Source: Candidatus Scatomorpha stercoravium (lineage in GTDB: Bacteria; Bacillota; Clostridia; Oscillospirales; Oscillospiraceae). From it: a stretch of 5,383 nt of DNA. How positions within the stretch are numbered: position 1 is the stretch's first letter; each line of letters begins with the position of its first letter. The notes under the pieces are model-generated. The model made no database searches. It was not told the origin of the DNA and saw only the letters and a list, made by a program, of their open reading frames with translations. The stretch lies in assembly GCA_018716005.1 (NCBI GenBank), contig DVKN01000092.1, forward strand, positions 1 to 5,383. The letters are read 5' to 3'. Below, one piece after another: positions 1 to 5,383 of the stretch. The position numbers and the translations under genes were made by a program.

Positions 1-678
1 GAGGCTGAGCTTCAGTATGGGCCCGAAGCCGCCGGGCCTTGCGAGGCCGACGCGCTTCACTGTGAGATATCCCGCCGCGAGCAGGGCGGTCACGGCCTGC
101 CCGAGCACCGTAGCCCAGGCCGCGCCGGCCATGCCCCAGCCGAACACCCAGACGAAGAGGAAGTCCAGCACGACGTTGGTGATGAAGCCGGAGCACATCG
201 TCACCATCGCGAAGCCCGCGCCGCCGAGGTTGCGTATGAAGGGCACGAGGCCCGTCCCCAGCACCTGCATGAACGCGCCGGAGGCTATCGCGCGGGTGTA
301 TTCGACGGCCGGAGCGAGCACCTCGCCCTCGGCGCCGAGGAGCCGCAGCAGCGGCACGGCGAAGGCGAGCACGAGCGCCATGAGCAGCGCGCTCGCGGCG
401 ACGAGCAGCAGCGCCGCGCCCGAAAAGCAGCGCACGCTCTCGCGCTCATGCCCCTGCGAGCGCAGTATCGCGAAGCGTATCGCCCCTGCGAGCCCTATCC
501 CCGTCCCAGCCGCCGAGAAGAAGGCGGCCACGGGATAGGCGAGGTTTATCGCCGCGAGGCCGAGGTCGCCGAGCCGGTTGCCGACGAAGTAGCCGTCGAC
601 GATGCAGTATACGCCCGAGAGGGCGAAGGCCGCAACGCTCGGCAGCACGTAGCGGAAGAATTCCCGCCGCTCACTCAT
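1..678 (-). CDS. MATE-family multidrug efflux transporter, 3' part outside window
   Basis: The 226 visible residues are the N-terminal half of a MATE (multidrug and toxic compound extrusion) transporter, an inner-membrane antiporter exporting drugs or other small cations in exchange for Na+ or H+. MATE proteins are usually about 450 residues with 12 helices; about six are visible (roughly residues 9-28, 44-66, 84-106, 127-147, 157-179 and 185-207). Family hallmarks are the IVDGYFVGNRLG stretch (26-37) after the first helix, and FIRNLGG (147-153) followed by TNVVLDFLF (167-175) and GMAGAAWATVLGQ (182-194). The start is the ATG at 678-676, overlapping the end of the upstream marR gene by 8 nt, with an AAGGGGG ribosome-binding site at 693-687, 8 nt away. 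It is the second gene of a marR-MATE operon, so the MarR protein probably represses it. Substrate cannot be told from sequence. The frame stays open to the window edge with no sign of damage. Confidence 0.93.
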   Translation of the reverse strand, partial: MSERREFFRYVLPSVAAFALSGVYCIVDGYFVGNRLGDLGLAAINLAYPVAAFFSAAGTGIGLAGAIRFAILRSQGHERESVRCFSGAALLLVAASALLMALVLAFAVPLLRLLGAEGEVLAPAVEYTRAIASGAFMQVLGTGLVPFIRNLGGAGFAMVTMCSGFITNVVLDFLFVWVFGWGMAGAAWATVLGQAVTALLAAGYLTVKRVGLARPGGFGPILKLSL

Positions 679-1123
679 CGCCGCTGCCCCCTTCGCCGCG
701 GAAGACCGAGTTATAGAGCTCCATGCAGTCGAGCATCTCCCGCATACGCTCCGCGCCTATGCGCTCCATTATGTCCAGCTCGAGCGCGTGCAGCTCCCCG
801 ATGAGGCCGTCGGCGTACTCATGCCCGGCCGCGCTGAGCTCGACGCGCTTATTGCGCCGGTCGGCCTCGTCCGGGACGAGCGTTATGAGCCCGCGGCGCT
901 CGAAATCCCGCAGTATGGTGTTCACCGTCTGCTTCGGCATGGACAGCGCCGCGCTCGCCGAGCGCTGGGTGAGCGGGCCCTCGTCCTCGAGCGCGCAGAG
1001 CAGCATCAGCGCGTTGAGCGAGAGCCCCCGCGCCCTGGCCCACCTGGCGTACATGGCGTCGTTCTCCCGCCAGAGCCTGTACCAGCGGCGCAGGTCGCGC
1101 GCAATTTCTTCTCTCTTCTCCAT
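671..1123 (-). CDS. MarR-family transcriptional regulator
   Basis: A 150-residue protein of normal MarR length. MarR proteins are dimeric winged-helix DNA-binding proteins that usually repress a neighbouring efflux gene and themselves, and are released by small ligands. Visible features: N-terminal dimerisation helices (about 1-30); a winged helix from about residue 35, with a helix-turn-helix at 51-76 (recognition helix around SMPKQTVNTILRDFERRGLI, 61-80); the wing with DEADRRNKRVELSAAG (85-100), a typical MarR signature; and a C-terminal helix region (about 103-142). The ATG at 1123-1121 is preceded by AAGGAGG at 1133-1127, which settles the start. It begins the operon that continues into the MATE transporter with an 8-nt overlap. 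Two palindromes at its own promoter are the likely operators, implying autorepression. No cysteine pattern typical of the OhrR redox sensors stands out, so a ligand-responsive type is more likely, but the inducer is unknown. Confidence 0.95.
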   Translation of the reverse strand: MEKREEIARDLRRWYRLWRENDAMYARWARARGLSLNALMLLCALEDEGPLTQRSASAALSMPKQTVNTILRDFERRGLITLVPDEADRRNKRVELSAAGHEYADGLIGELHALELDIMERIGAERMREMLDCMELYNSVFRGEGGSGDE

Positions 1124-1137
1124 ATTTCCTCCTTATC

Positions 1138-1151
1138 GTCCGAACTCGGAC
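1138..1151. promoter_or_regulatory. Proximal palindromic operator, likely MarR-binding site O1
   Basis: GTCCGAACTCGGAC has perfect 6-bp inverted arms (GTCCGA/TCGGAC) around a 2-bp centre. It lies immediately downstream of the predicted marR transcription start (about 1152) and upstream of the marR ribosome-binding site. It matches 12 of 14 bases of the second palindrome at 1165-1178. MarR proteins typically bind palindromes of this size overlapping their own promoter. The assignment to this MarR is inferred from position and repetition. The same bases could form a short hairpin at the mRNA 5' end, but the second copy cannot be explained that way. Confidence 0.75.
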
Positions 1152-1158
1152 TAAACTT

Positions 1159-1187
1159 ATTGTAGTCCGAAACCGGACTTTTGTCAA
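1159..1187 (-). promoter_or_regulatory. Sigma-70/sigma-A type promoter for marR-MATE
   Basis: On the minus strand there is a perfect -35 TTGACA (1187-1182), a 17-nt spacer, and a -10 TACAAT (1164-1159), one base off consensus. The predicted start is near 1152, giving a leader of about 28 nt before the marR ATG. The spacer is almost entirely filled by a palindrome (1164-1179), so a bound repressor would block RNA polymerase. Confidence 0.85.
1164..1179. promoter_or_regulatory. Distal palindromic operator in the promoter spacer, likely MarR-binding site O2
   Basis: AGTCCGAAACCGGACT has perfect 6-bp arms (AGTCCG/CGGACT) and a 4-bp centre. It sits between the -35 and -10 boxes of the marR promoter, touching the last base of the -10. 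Its centre is 27 bp from that of the site at 1138-1151, and the shared core reads GTCCGAAnnCGGAC. Because it lies upstream of the transcription start it acts as DNA, not RNA, which supports an operator role. Confidence 0.78.
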
Positions 1188-1227
1188 GCAGACGAAATCA
1201 GGCCGCGCCGGGGGACATAATTTTCAG

Positions 1228-1256
1228 TTGCACTTTTCTCTCAGGTATTATATAAT
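1228..1256 (+). promoter_or_regulatory. Predicted promoter for the cdaA-gmk operon
   Basis: A perfect -10 TATAAT (1251-1256) lies 17 nt after a weak -35 TTGCAC (1228-1233), in the only AT-rich part of the intergenic region. The predicted start is near 1263, leaving a leader of about 56 nt before the cdaA ATG. The promoter diverges from that of marR, with about 40 bp between the two -35 boxes. It appears to be the only promoter for the plus-strand gene cluster in this window, since I saw no convincing internal one. Confidence 0.65.
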
Positions 1257-1267
1257 ATCATGAATTG

Positions 1268-1284
1268 ATATCGCCCGGGCATAT
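1268..1284. promoter_or_regulatory. Imperfect dyad in the cdaA leader
   Basis: ATAT, one unpaired C, then GCCCGGGC and ATAT form an inverted repeat with a single bulge. It lies about 5 to 21 nt into the predicted cdaA transcript. With no loop it is a poor RNA hairpin, so if it is functional a protein-binding site is more likely. It could also be chance in GC-rich DNA. Confidence 0.25.
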
Positions 1285-1318
1285 ACCGGTTTAACGCTGC
1301 ATACACAGGTGAGACAGC

Positions 1319-2206
1319 ATGGGATTAAATGAATTCTTCTCCAAGTCCATAAACTACCTGACGACGATGAGCATCTCCGACATACTCGACGTGCTCATCG
1401 TGGCGGGGCTCATCTTCGGCTGCATCCGCCTCATCCGCCGCACGAACGCGATACGCCTCGCGCGGGGCATAGTGCTCGTGCTCCTGGCGCTGGTGATAAG
1501 CGACCTGCTCAATCTGCAGATGGTCCGCTCGCTGATGCAGAGGATAGTGGAGCTCGGCCTGCTCGCCATCGTGATAATATTCCAGCCCGAGATACGCCGG
1601 CTGCTCGAGCGCATGGGCTCCGGCAAGTTCGGCTACTTCTTCGGCGCGCCGGGCGTCCCGGCGACGATGGAGTCGGTCATAAACCAGACGGTGCTCGCCT
1701 GCACCATCATGTCCGACAGCCGCACGGGCGCGCTCATAGTCTTCGAGCGGACGAGCTCCCTCAACGACCAGATAGCCACGGGCACGGTCGTGAACGCGGA
1801 GGTCTCGAGCGAGCTGCTGCGCAACATCTTCTTCGTGAACTCGCCGCTGCACGACGGCGCGGTGATAATGCGCGACGGGCGCCTCGCCGCCGCCGGCTGT
1901 ATGCTCCCGCTCTCGAATAACGCCTCGCTGAGCTCCGACCTCGGCATGCGCCACAGGGCCGGCATAGGCATGAGCGAGCATTCGGACGCGGTCGTGGCCA
2001 TAGTCTCCGAGGAGACGGGCTCCATCTCCGTCGCCATGGACGGCATGCTCAAGCGCCACCTGACGCCCGACACCTTCGGCAAGATACTGCGCGCCGAGCT
2101 CATGCCCGACACCGAGAGCGCGCCTAAGCGGCGCGGCATCCCCGGAATGATAGACTCGCTCAAGGGCCTCAAGGTGAAGAAAAATGACAAAGAAGAGAGC
2201 AAATAA
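1319..2206 (+). CDS. cdaA: Diadenylate cyclase CdaA (c-di-AMP synthase)
   Basis: A 295-residue membrane-bound diadenylate cyclase, which joins two ATP molecules into cyclic di-AMP, a second messenger controlling potassium and osmolyte uptake and cell-wall balance in Gram-positive bacteria. Three N-terminal transmembrane helices (about 21-39, 47-65, 71-88) are followed by a cytoplasmic DAC (DisA_N) domain (about 100-262). The catalytic motifs are intact: DGA at 179-181 within LHDGAVIM, and RHR at 211-213 within GMRHRAGIG. SEETGSISVAMDG (230-242) is also typical. The Bacillus homologue is about 273 residues; the extra length here is mainly a basic, lysine-rich tail (270-295). The ATG has an AGGTGA ribosome-binding site at 1307-1312, 6 nt upstream. 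It heads the operon and its last 23 nt overlap cdaR. The leader is too short for a ydaO-type c-di-AMP riboswitch. Isoleucine is coded by ATA 17 times, ATC 10 times and ATT never. Confidence 0.97.
   Translation: MGLNEFFSKSINYLTTMSISDILDVLIVAGLIFGCIRLIRRTNAIRLARGIVLVLLALVISDLLNLQMVRSLMQRIVELGLLAIVIIFQPEIRRLLERMGSGKFGYFFGAPGVPATMESVINQTVLACTIMSDSRTGALIVFERTSSLNDQIATGTVVNAEVSSELLRNIFFVNSPLHDGAVIMRDGRLAAAGCMLPLSNNASLSSDLGMRHRAGIGMSEHSDAVVAIVSEETGSISVAMDGMLKRHLTPDTFGKILRAELMPDTESAPKRRGIPGMIDSLKGLKVKKNDKEESK
2171..2177 (+). promoter_or_regulatory. cdaR ribosome-binding site inside cdaA
   Basis: AAGGTGA lies 6 nt before the cdaR ATG at 2184, within the lysine-rich end of cdaA. It resembles the AGGTGA site before cdaA itself. 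It fixes the cdaR start and suggests the two translations are coupled, as fits two proteins that form a complex. Confidence 0.7.
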
Positions 2207-3437
2207 GCTGTTCGACAGCAACATATTCTGGGCCGTCGTCTCGCTGCTGGCCGCGCTCTGCATCTGGGTGTACATGACCGACACGCAGGAGGAGCCCATC
2301 AGCGTCACGCTCAGCGGGGTGGAGGTTGTCTTCGAGGGCGAGGACGTCCTGCAGTCCCAGCGCGGGCTCGTCATCACGGACGTGAGCGCCGAGACCGTGG
2401 ACGTGACCATCTCCGGCACGAGGATAAATATCGGCCGCCTCTCGAGCGAGGACGTGAAGGCCGTCATAGACGTCTCGCGCGCGAGCTCGACGAGCAACTA
2501 CAACATGGGCTACACGCTCCGCTTCCCCAGCGGCGTCGACTCGGACGCCGTGCGGCTTGAGCGCAGCAGCCCTAGCACGATCAGCTTCCAGGTGACGCGC
2601 ATGGACGAGAGGCAGTTCCCGGTTGTCGCCGCCTTCAAGGGCAGCGTCGCCGACGGCTACGTGCTCGGGGACATCGAGTACGAGCCGGCGACCATTTCCG
2701 TGCGCGGCCCGCAGAGCGTGCTCGACAGCATCGAGGACGTCTACGCCGAGGTCACGCTCCAGGATGTGAACTCCACCCGCACCGTTGAGTCCGGCTTCAT
2801 CCTCCGCGACGCCGACGGCAGCGAGATATCGAAGGAGGGCCTCGAGTTCGACTTCGACACCATCTCGGTGACCATACCGATAAGCCAGATGAAGACCGTG
2901 CCCATATACGTCACCTATATCGAGGGCTCCGGCGCGACGCGCGAGAACACGAGCGCCACGCTCGACGTGAAGGAGATAACGATTGCCGGCGACGCCGCCA
3001 GCGTGGACGGCATCAACCGCATAGAGGTCGGCCCGATCGACCTCACGGACTTCGAGCTCACGGCGGAATACGACCTGCCCATCGTCCTGCCCAACGACGT
3101 CGAGAACGTCTCCGGCATAGAGACGGTGCACGTCGAGGTCGAGATAAACGGCCTCGAGGTGCGCAGCTTCACCGTCACGAACATCGACTACACCGGCCTT
3201 CCCGAGCAGTATACAGCCGAGCTCGTGACGCACTCACTCACCGTCCGCATCCGCGGCACGCGCGAGAACCTCGACAGGCTCAACGACCCGACGACGAGCA
3301 TCCGCGCCGTCGCGGACCTCAGCGGCACCACCGCCACAGGCACGATGGAGACGCCGAACGTGGACATCCGCGTGGACGGTGTGCTGAACACCGGCGCGGT
3401 CGGGACGTACCGCCTCACCTTCAATATAAGCGCTTAA
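2184..3437 (+). CDS. cdaR: YbbR-domain protein CdaR, regulator of diadenylate cyclase
   Basis: A 417-residue membrane-anchored partner of CdaA. In Bacillus and related bacteria CdaR binds CdaA and modulates c-di-AMP production. After a short basic N-terminus (MTKKRANK) there is one transmembrane anchor (about 13-31, FWAVVSLLAALCIWVYM). The rest should lie outside the membrane and forms about four YbbR repeats (roughly 38-140, 141-236, 237-326, 327-416). Each repeat carries a similar strand pattern, seen in TVDVTISGTRINIGRL (71-86), TISVRGPQSVLDSIEDV (170-186), EITIAGDAASVDGI (264-277) and LTVRIRGTRENLDRL (352-366). The length is somewhat below the Bacillus protein (about 480) but four repeats appear to be kept. 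The start overlaps cdaA by 23 nt. The exterior part is acidic and has no cysteine. In B. subtilis glmM follows cdaR; here an rseC-like gene follows after 14 nt. Confidence 0.94.
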   Translation: MTKKRANKLFDSNIFWAVVSLLAALCIWVYMTDTQEEPISVTLSGVEVVFEGEDVLQSQRGLVITDVSAETVDVTISGTRINIGRLSSEDVKAVIDVSRASSTSNYNMGYTLRFPSGVDSDAVRLERSSPSTISFQVTRMDERQFPVVAAFKGSVADGYVLGDIEYEPATISVRGPQSVLDSIEDVYAEVTLQDVNSTRTVESGFILRDADGSEISKEGLEFDFDTISVTIPISQMKTVPIYVTYIEGSGATRENTSATLDVKEITIAGDAASVDGINRIEVGPIDLTDFELTAEYDLPIVLPNDVENVSGIETVHVEVEINGLEVRSFTVTNIDYTGLPEQYTAELVTHSLTVRIRGTRENLDRLNDPTTSIRAVADLSGTTATGTMETPNVDIRVDGVLNTGAVGTYRLTFNISA

Positions 3438-3451
3438 CGGAGGCTTAAGGC

Positions 3452-3871
3452 ATGACACAGTTTGCAGTTATAAAAAGGCTCACCGGCCCCGAGAAGGCCG
3501 AGGTCGAGGTGCTGCGCGGCACCGCCTGCGGCGGGGACTGCGGCAGCTGCGAGGCCTGCCACTACACGAGCAAGATCCGCGTCGAGGCCACGAACGAGAT
3601 AGGCGCGCAGCCAGGCGACCGCGTCGAGATAGAGGCGCGCACCTCGCGCATACTGGGCGCGGCGGTGCTCGTCTACGTGGTGCCCTTCGTGCTCTTTTTC
3701 ATCGGCTACGCCATAGCGGCGGCCCTCTCCCTGGGCGAGGGAATGCGCATGGCGCTGAGCTTCGCGGCCTTCGCGCTGGGCTTCGTCATAGTCGTCCTCG
3801 TCGGGCGCGGGCACAGGAAGAACCCCATCACTTACAACATAATCAGCGTTATAGGACACGAGGCGGCGTGA
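3452..3871 (+). CDS. RseC/MucC-family membrane protein (SoxR-reducing-system type)
   Basis: A 139-residue small membrane protein of the RseC/MucC family. An N-terminal cytoplasmic part has a cysteine cluster, C26-x3-C30-x2-C33-x2-C36 (within ACGGDCGSCEACH), followed by a small beta-rich stretch and then two transmembrane helices (about 68-90 and 98-118), with a basic end GRGHRKN (118-124). This order matches RseC, including the LVYVVPFVLFF region where the first helix begins. In Escherichia coli RseC is linked to the Rsx electron-transfer complex that reduces SoxR and to sigma-E control; in clostridia its role is poorly known. The cysteines could hold an Fe-S cluster or metal, but that is inference. 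The ATG has a CGGAGG site at 3438-3443, 8 nt upstream. The gene sits 14 nt after cdaR and 1 nt before yicC. No rsx/rnf or soxR gene is visible, so the specific function stays open. Confidence 0.85.
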   Translation: MTQFAVIKRLTGPEKAEVEVLRGTACGGDCGSCEACHYTSKIRVEATNEIGAQPGDRVEIEARTSRILGAAVLVYVVPFVLFFIGYAIAAALSLGEGMRMALSFAAFALGFVIVVLVGRGHRKNPITYNIISVIGHEAA

Positions 3872-3872
3872 T

Positions 3873-4751
3873 ATGATAAGAAGCATGACAGGTTACGGCT
3901 CCGCCAAGGGCGAGGCCGCCGGCCTCGCCCTCGGGGTCGAGATAAAGAGCGTAAACAACAGGTATCTTGACGTCTCGGTGAAGCTCCCGCGCTCGCTGCT
4001 CTTCGCCGAGGAGCCCGTGAAGGCCGCCGTCGGCCGGCACATAAGCCGCGGCAAGGTCGACGTCTTCATCACAGTGGACGCCTCCGCCTCCGACAGCATG
4101 GAGGTGCGCGTGAACGAGGCGCTGCTGCGCGGTTATATCGCCGCGCTCACGAAGCTGCGCGACGAGTACGGCCTCGCGGACGACATGAGCGTCATGAACC
4201 TCTGCCGCCTGCCCGACGTGCTCAGCACCGAGCGCCGCGAGCTGGACGCGGACGAGCTGCTCGCGGGTCTCATGGCCGCCGTCGAGGAGGCCCTCGCCGG
4301 CTACGACGCGATGCGCGAGCGCGAGGGCGAGAAGCTGCGCGACGACGTCCTCGGCCGCCTGGACGAGATTAGCCGCCTCACCGGCATAGTCGAGGAGCGC
4401 GCCCCGCAGACCGTCGCCGAGTACCGCGCCCGCCTCGAGCAGAAGCTGCGCGAGACGCTCGCGGGCCTCCCCGTGGACGACGCGCGCGTCCTCACCGAGT
4501 GCGCCCTCTTCGCCGACCGGATTGCCGTCGACGAGGAGACCGTGCGCCTCAGGAGCCACATCTCGCAGCTGCGCGGCATGGCCTCCGGCGCATCGCCCAT
4601 AGGCCGCAAGATGGACTTCCTCATCCAGGAGCTCAACCGCGAGAGCAATACGATAGGCTCCAAGTGCCAGAACGCCGACATAGCCCGCGTCGTCGTCGAC
4701 CTCAAGGCCGAGATAGAGAAGATACGCGAGCAGATACAGAACGTGGAGTGA
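3873..4751 (+). CDS. yicC: YicC/YloC-family endoribonuclease
   Basis: A 292-residue member of the YicC/YloC family, whose length matches the family. E. coli YicC is a cytoplasmic endoribonuclease involved in RNA turnover. The N-terminal YicC domain (about 1-156) begins with MIRSMTGYG and contains EIKSVNNRYLDVSVKLP (23-39) and ISRGKVDV (57-64). A helical middle (about 140-205) leads to the C-terminal domain (about 208-292) with ADRIAVDEETVRLRSH (214-229) and the strongly conserved GRKMDFLIQELNRESNT (244-260) and IGSK (261-264). These features are all present and unbroken. The ATG is 1 nt after the rseC stop, with a GAGG site at 3860-3863; the conserved MIRSMT beginning supports this start over the internal ATG at 3885. 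The following remA gene starts 3 nt after the stop, the usual order in Bacillota. Confidence 0.95.
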   Translation: MIRSMTGYGSAKGEAAGLALGVEIKSVNNRYLDVSVKLPRSLLFAEEPVKAAVGRHISRGKVDVFITVDASASDSMEVRVNEALLRGYIAALTKLRDEYGLADDMSVMNLCRLPDVLSTERRELDADELLAGLMAAVEEALAGYDAMREREGEKLRDDVLGRLDEISRLTGIVEERAPQTVAEYRARLEQKLRETLAGLPVDDARVLTECALFADRIAVDEETVRLRSHISQLRGMASGASPIGRKMDFLIQELNRESNTIGSKCQNADIARVVVDLKAEIEKIREQIQNVE

Positions 4752-4754
4752 GCC

Positions 4755-5018
4755 ATGGCGCTTATTAACATCGGCTTCGGCAGCTTCGTCGAGTCCTGCC
4801 GCCTCGTCGGCGTGCTGAGCCCGGATTCCGCGCCAATAAAGCGCATGGTACAGGACGCGCGCGAGCGCGGCGGCCTGATTGACGCGAGCTACGGCCGCAA
4901 GACCCGCTCGGTGCTCGTCACCGACGGCGGCTATATCATACTTTCCGCGCTCACGAGCGAGGCCCTGGCCGAGCGCCTGGGCTATACGGACGAGGGAGGC
5001 AGCGAGGATGAACTATAA
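4755..5018 (+). CDS. remA: RemA-family DNA-binding regulator (DUF370)
   Basis: An 87-residue RemA/DUF370 protein, full length for the family. In Bacillus subtilis RemA is a ring-forming DNA-binding protein that activates biofilm matrix and osmoprotection genes. Conserved stretches present are INIGFG (4-9), LSPDSAPIKRMVQDARERG (21-39) and LIDASYGRKTRSVLV (41-55). From remembered alignment, Arg16 and Arg48 would match Bacillus Arg18 and Arg50 used for DNA contact, with Lys49 replacing Arg51, a conservative change. The C-terminus is acidic (GGSEDEL). The ATG has GGAG at 4745-4748, inside the end of yicC, 6 nt away. The last 11 nt overlap gmk. The yicC-remA-gmk order is the typical one. Which genes it controls in this organism cannot be read from the window, and it need not be biofilm genes. 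Confidence 0.94.
   Translation: MALINIGFGSFVESCRLVGVLSPDSAPIKRMVQDARERGGLIDASYGRKTRSVLVTDGGYIILSALTSEALAERLGYTDEGGSEDEL
4992..4999 (+). promoter_or_regulatory. gmk ribosome-binding site inside remA
   Basis: GAGGGAGG, 8 nt before the gmk ATG at 5008, is a strong Shine-Dalgarno site embedded in the end of remA. It decides the gmk start and allows translation of gmk before the remA stop codon is reached. Confidence 0.75.
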
Positions 5019-5383
5019 AGGCAAGGGCAAGCTGCTCGTGATTTCCGGCCCCTCCGGCGCCGGCAAGAGCACCGTTATCGGCAAGCTGATGGAGCTGAGG
5101 GACGACGTTTGCTTTTCCGTCTCCGTCACCACGAGGCAGCCCCGGCCGGGCGAGGTCGACGGGCGGGACTATTTCTTCGTCACGCCGCAGCATTTCCAGG
5201 AGCTCGCCGACGGCGGCTACCTGCTCGAGCACGCCGAGTACGTCGGCAGCCGCTACGGGACGCCGCGCGGCTACGTGGAGCAGCGCCTCCTCGAGGGCAA
5301 GAGCGTGATACTCGACATCGAGGTCCAGGGCGCGGGCCAGATACAGAAGAACTGCCCCGAGGCCGTCAGCATATTTATCCTCC
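5008..5383 (+). CDS. gmk: Guanylate kinase, 3' end outside window
   Basis: The first 125 residues of guanylate kinase (usually about 200), the cytoplasmic enzyme that phosphorylates GMP to GDP with ATP and is normally essential. The ATP-binding P-loop is GPSGAGKS (14-21). The GMP-binding parts are present: SVTTRQPRPGEVDGRDYFFV (39-58), with Arg43 and Tyr55; YLLEHAEYVGSRYGTP (71-86), with Glu74 and Tyr83; and LDIEVQGA (102-109) at the domain's second nucleotide-contact region. Nothing is missing in the visible part. The start overlaps the end of remA by 11 nt and has a strong ribosome-binding site. In Bacillota rpoZ commonly follows gmk, but that lies beyond the edge. (p)ppGpp inhibits Gmk in Bacillus, a known family property not testable here. 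Confidence 0.97.
   Translation, partial: MNYKGKGKLLVISGPSGAGKSTVIGKLMELRDDVCFSVSVTTRQPRPGEVDGRDYFFVTPQHFQELADGGYLLEHAEYVGSRYGTPRGYVEQRLLEGKSVILDIEVQGAGQIQKNCPEAVSIFIL

Noticed and set aside
17..538. Plus-strand open frame opposite the MATE gene
   Set aside because: Ser/Ala/Pro/Thr/Arg-rich shadow; the minus-strand reading gives an unmistakable MATE protein.
1257..1318. Possible c-di-AMP (ydaO-type) riboswitch before cdaA
   Set aside because: The predicted leader is only about 56 nt, far shorter than that riboswitch class, and shows no multi-helix fold or terminator.
1124..1318. Search for small RNA gene, terminator, insertion-sequence ends or attachment site
   Set aside because: Apart from the two promoters, the palindromes and the cdaA leader, I saw no stem-loop followed by a T run, direct repeats or tRNA-like sequence.
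1325..2497. Long 390-codon open frame on the minus strand opposite cdaA and cdaR
   Set aside because: Its translation is dominated by His, Ala, Arg, Glu and Tyr repeats typical of antisense GC-rich DNA, shows no domain, and lies opposite two clear genes.
2169..3233. Long 354-codon open frame on the minus strand opposite cdaR
   Set aside because: Low-complexity His/Asp/Val/Arg composition and no recognisable motif; a shadow of cdaR.
3469..3474. TATAAA resembling a -10 box at the start of rseC
   Set aside because: It has no acceptable -35 at the proper distance and lies inside the coding sequence, so it is not supported as an internal promoter.
3527..3559. Cysteine cluster of the RseC-like protein as a ferredoxin domain
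   Set aside because: Only four cysteines, spaced x3-x2-x2 without the distal CP motif; the two membrane helices fit RseC better.
3849..4559. 236-codon open frame on the minus strand opposite yicC
   Set aside because: Ala/Val/Leu/Glu-rich shadow composition, no ribosome-binding site noted, and YicC on the other strand is fully conserved.

Overview
The window looks like a GC-rich member of the Bacillota, probably a clostridium. This is inferred from gene content: a cdaA-cdaR pair for c-di-AMP synthesis, and the yicC(yloC)-remA-gmk order known from Bacillus and Clostridia. I could not run a search, so no lower taxon is claimed. Coding DNA is GC-rich, yet ATA is a common isoleucine codon, most clearly in cdaA.

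Layout. On the minus strand, positions 1-1123 hold a two-gene drug-resistance-type operon: a MarR-family regulator (671-1123) followed, with an 8-nt overlap, by a MATE-family efflux transporter (1-678) whose 3' end lies outside the window. Positions 1124-1318 are a divergent intergenic region. It contains a strong minus-strand promoter bracketed by two nearly identical palindromes (likely MarR operators), then a plus-strand promoter with a perfect TATAAT. From 1319 to the end, six genes run on the plus strand: cdaA, cdaR, an RseC-like membrane protein, yicC, remA and gmk (3' end cut off). Gaps are at most 14 nt and two pairs overlap, so they look like one transcription unit.

How the genes fit together. 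CdaA makes c-di-AMP at the membrane and CdaR is its partner with extracytoplasmic YbbR domains. The RseC-like protein is a two-helix membrane protein with a four-cysteine cluster. YicC is an RNase-family protein, RemA a small DNA-binding regulator, and Gmk converts GMP to GDP. The operon joins two modules that are separate in Bacillus subtilis (cdaA-cdaR-glmM and yloC-remA-gmk), with rseC at the junction and no glmM directly after cdaR.

All of the genes belong to known families. I found no mobile element, CRISPR array, RNA gene or clearly new system. The best new detail is the operator architecture at the marR promoter.
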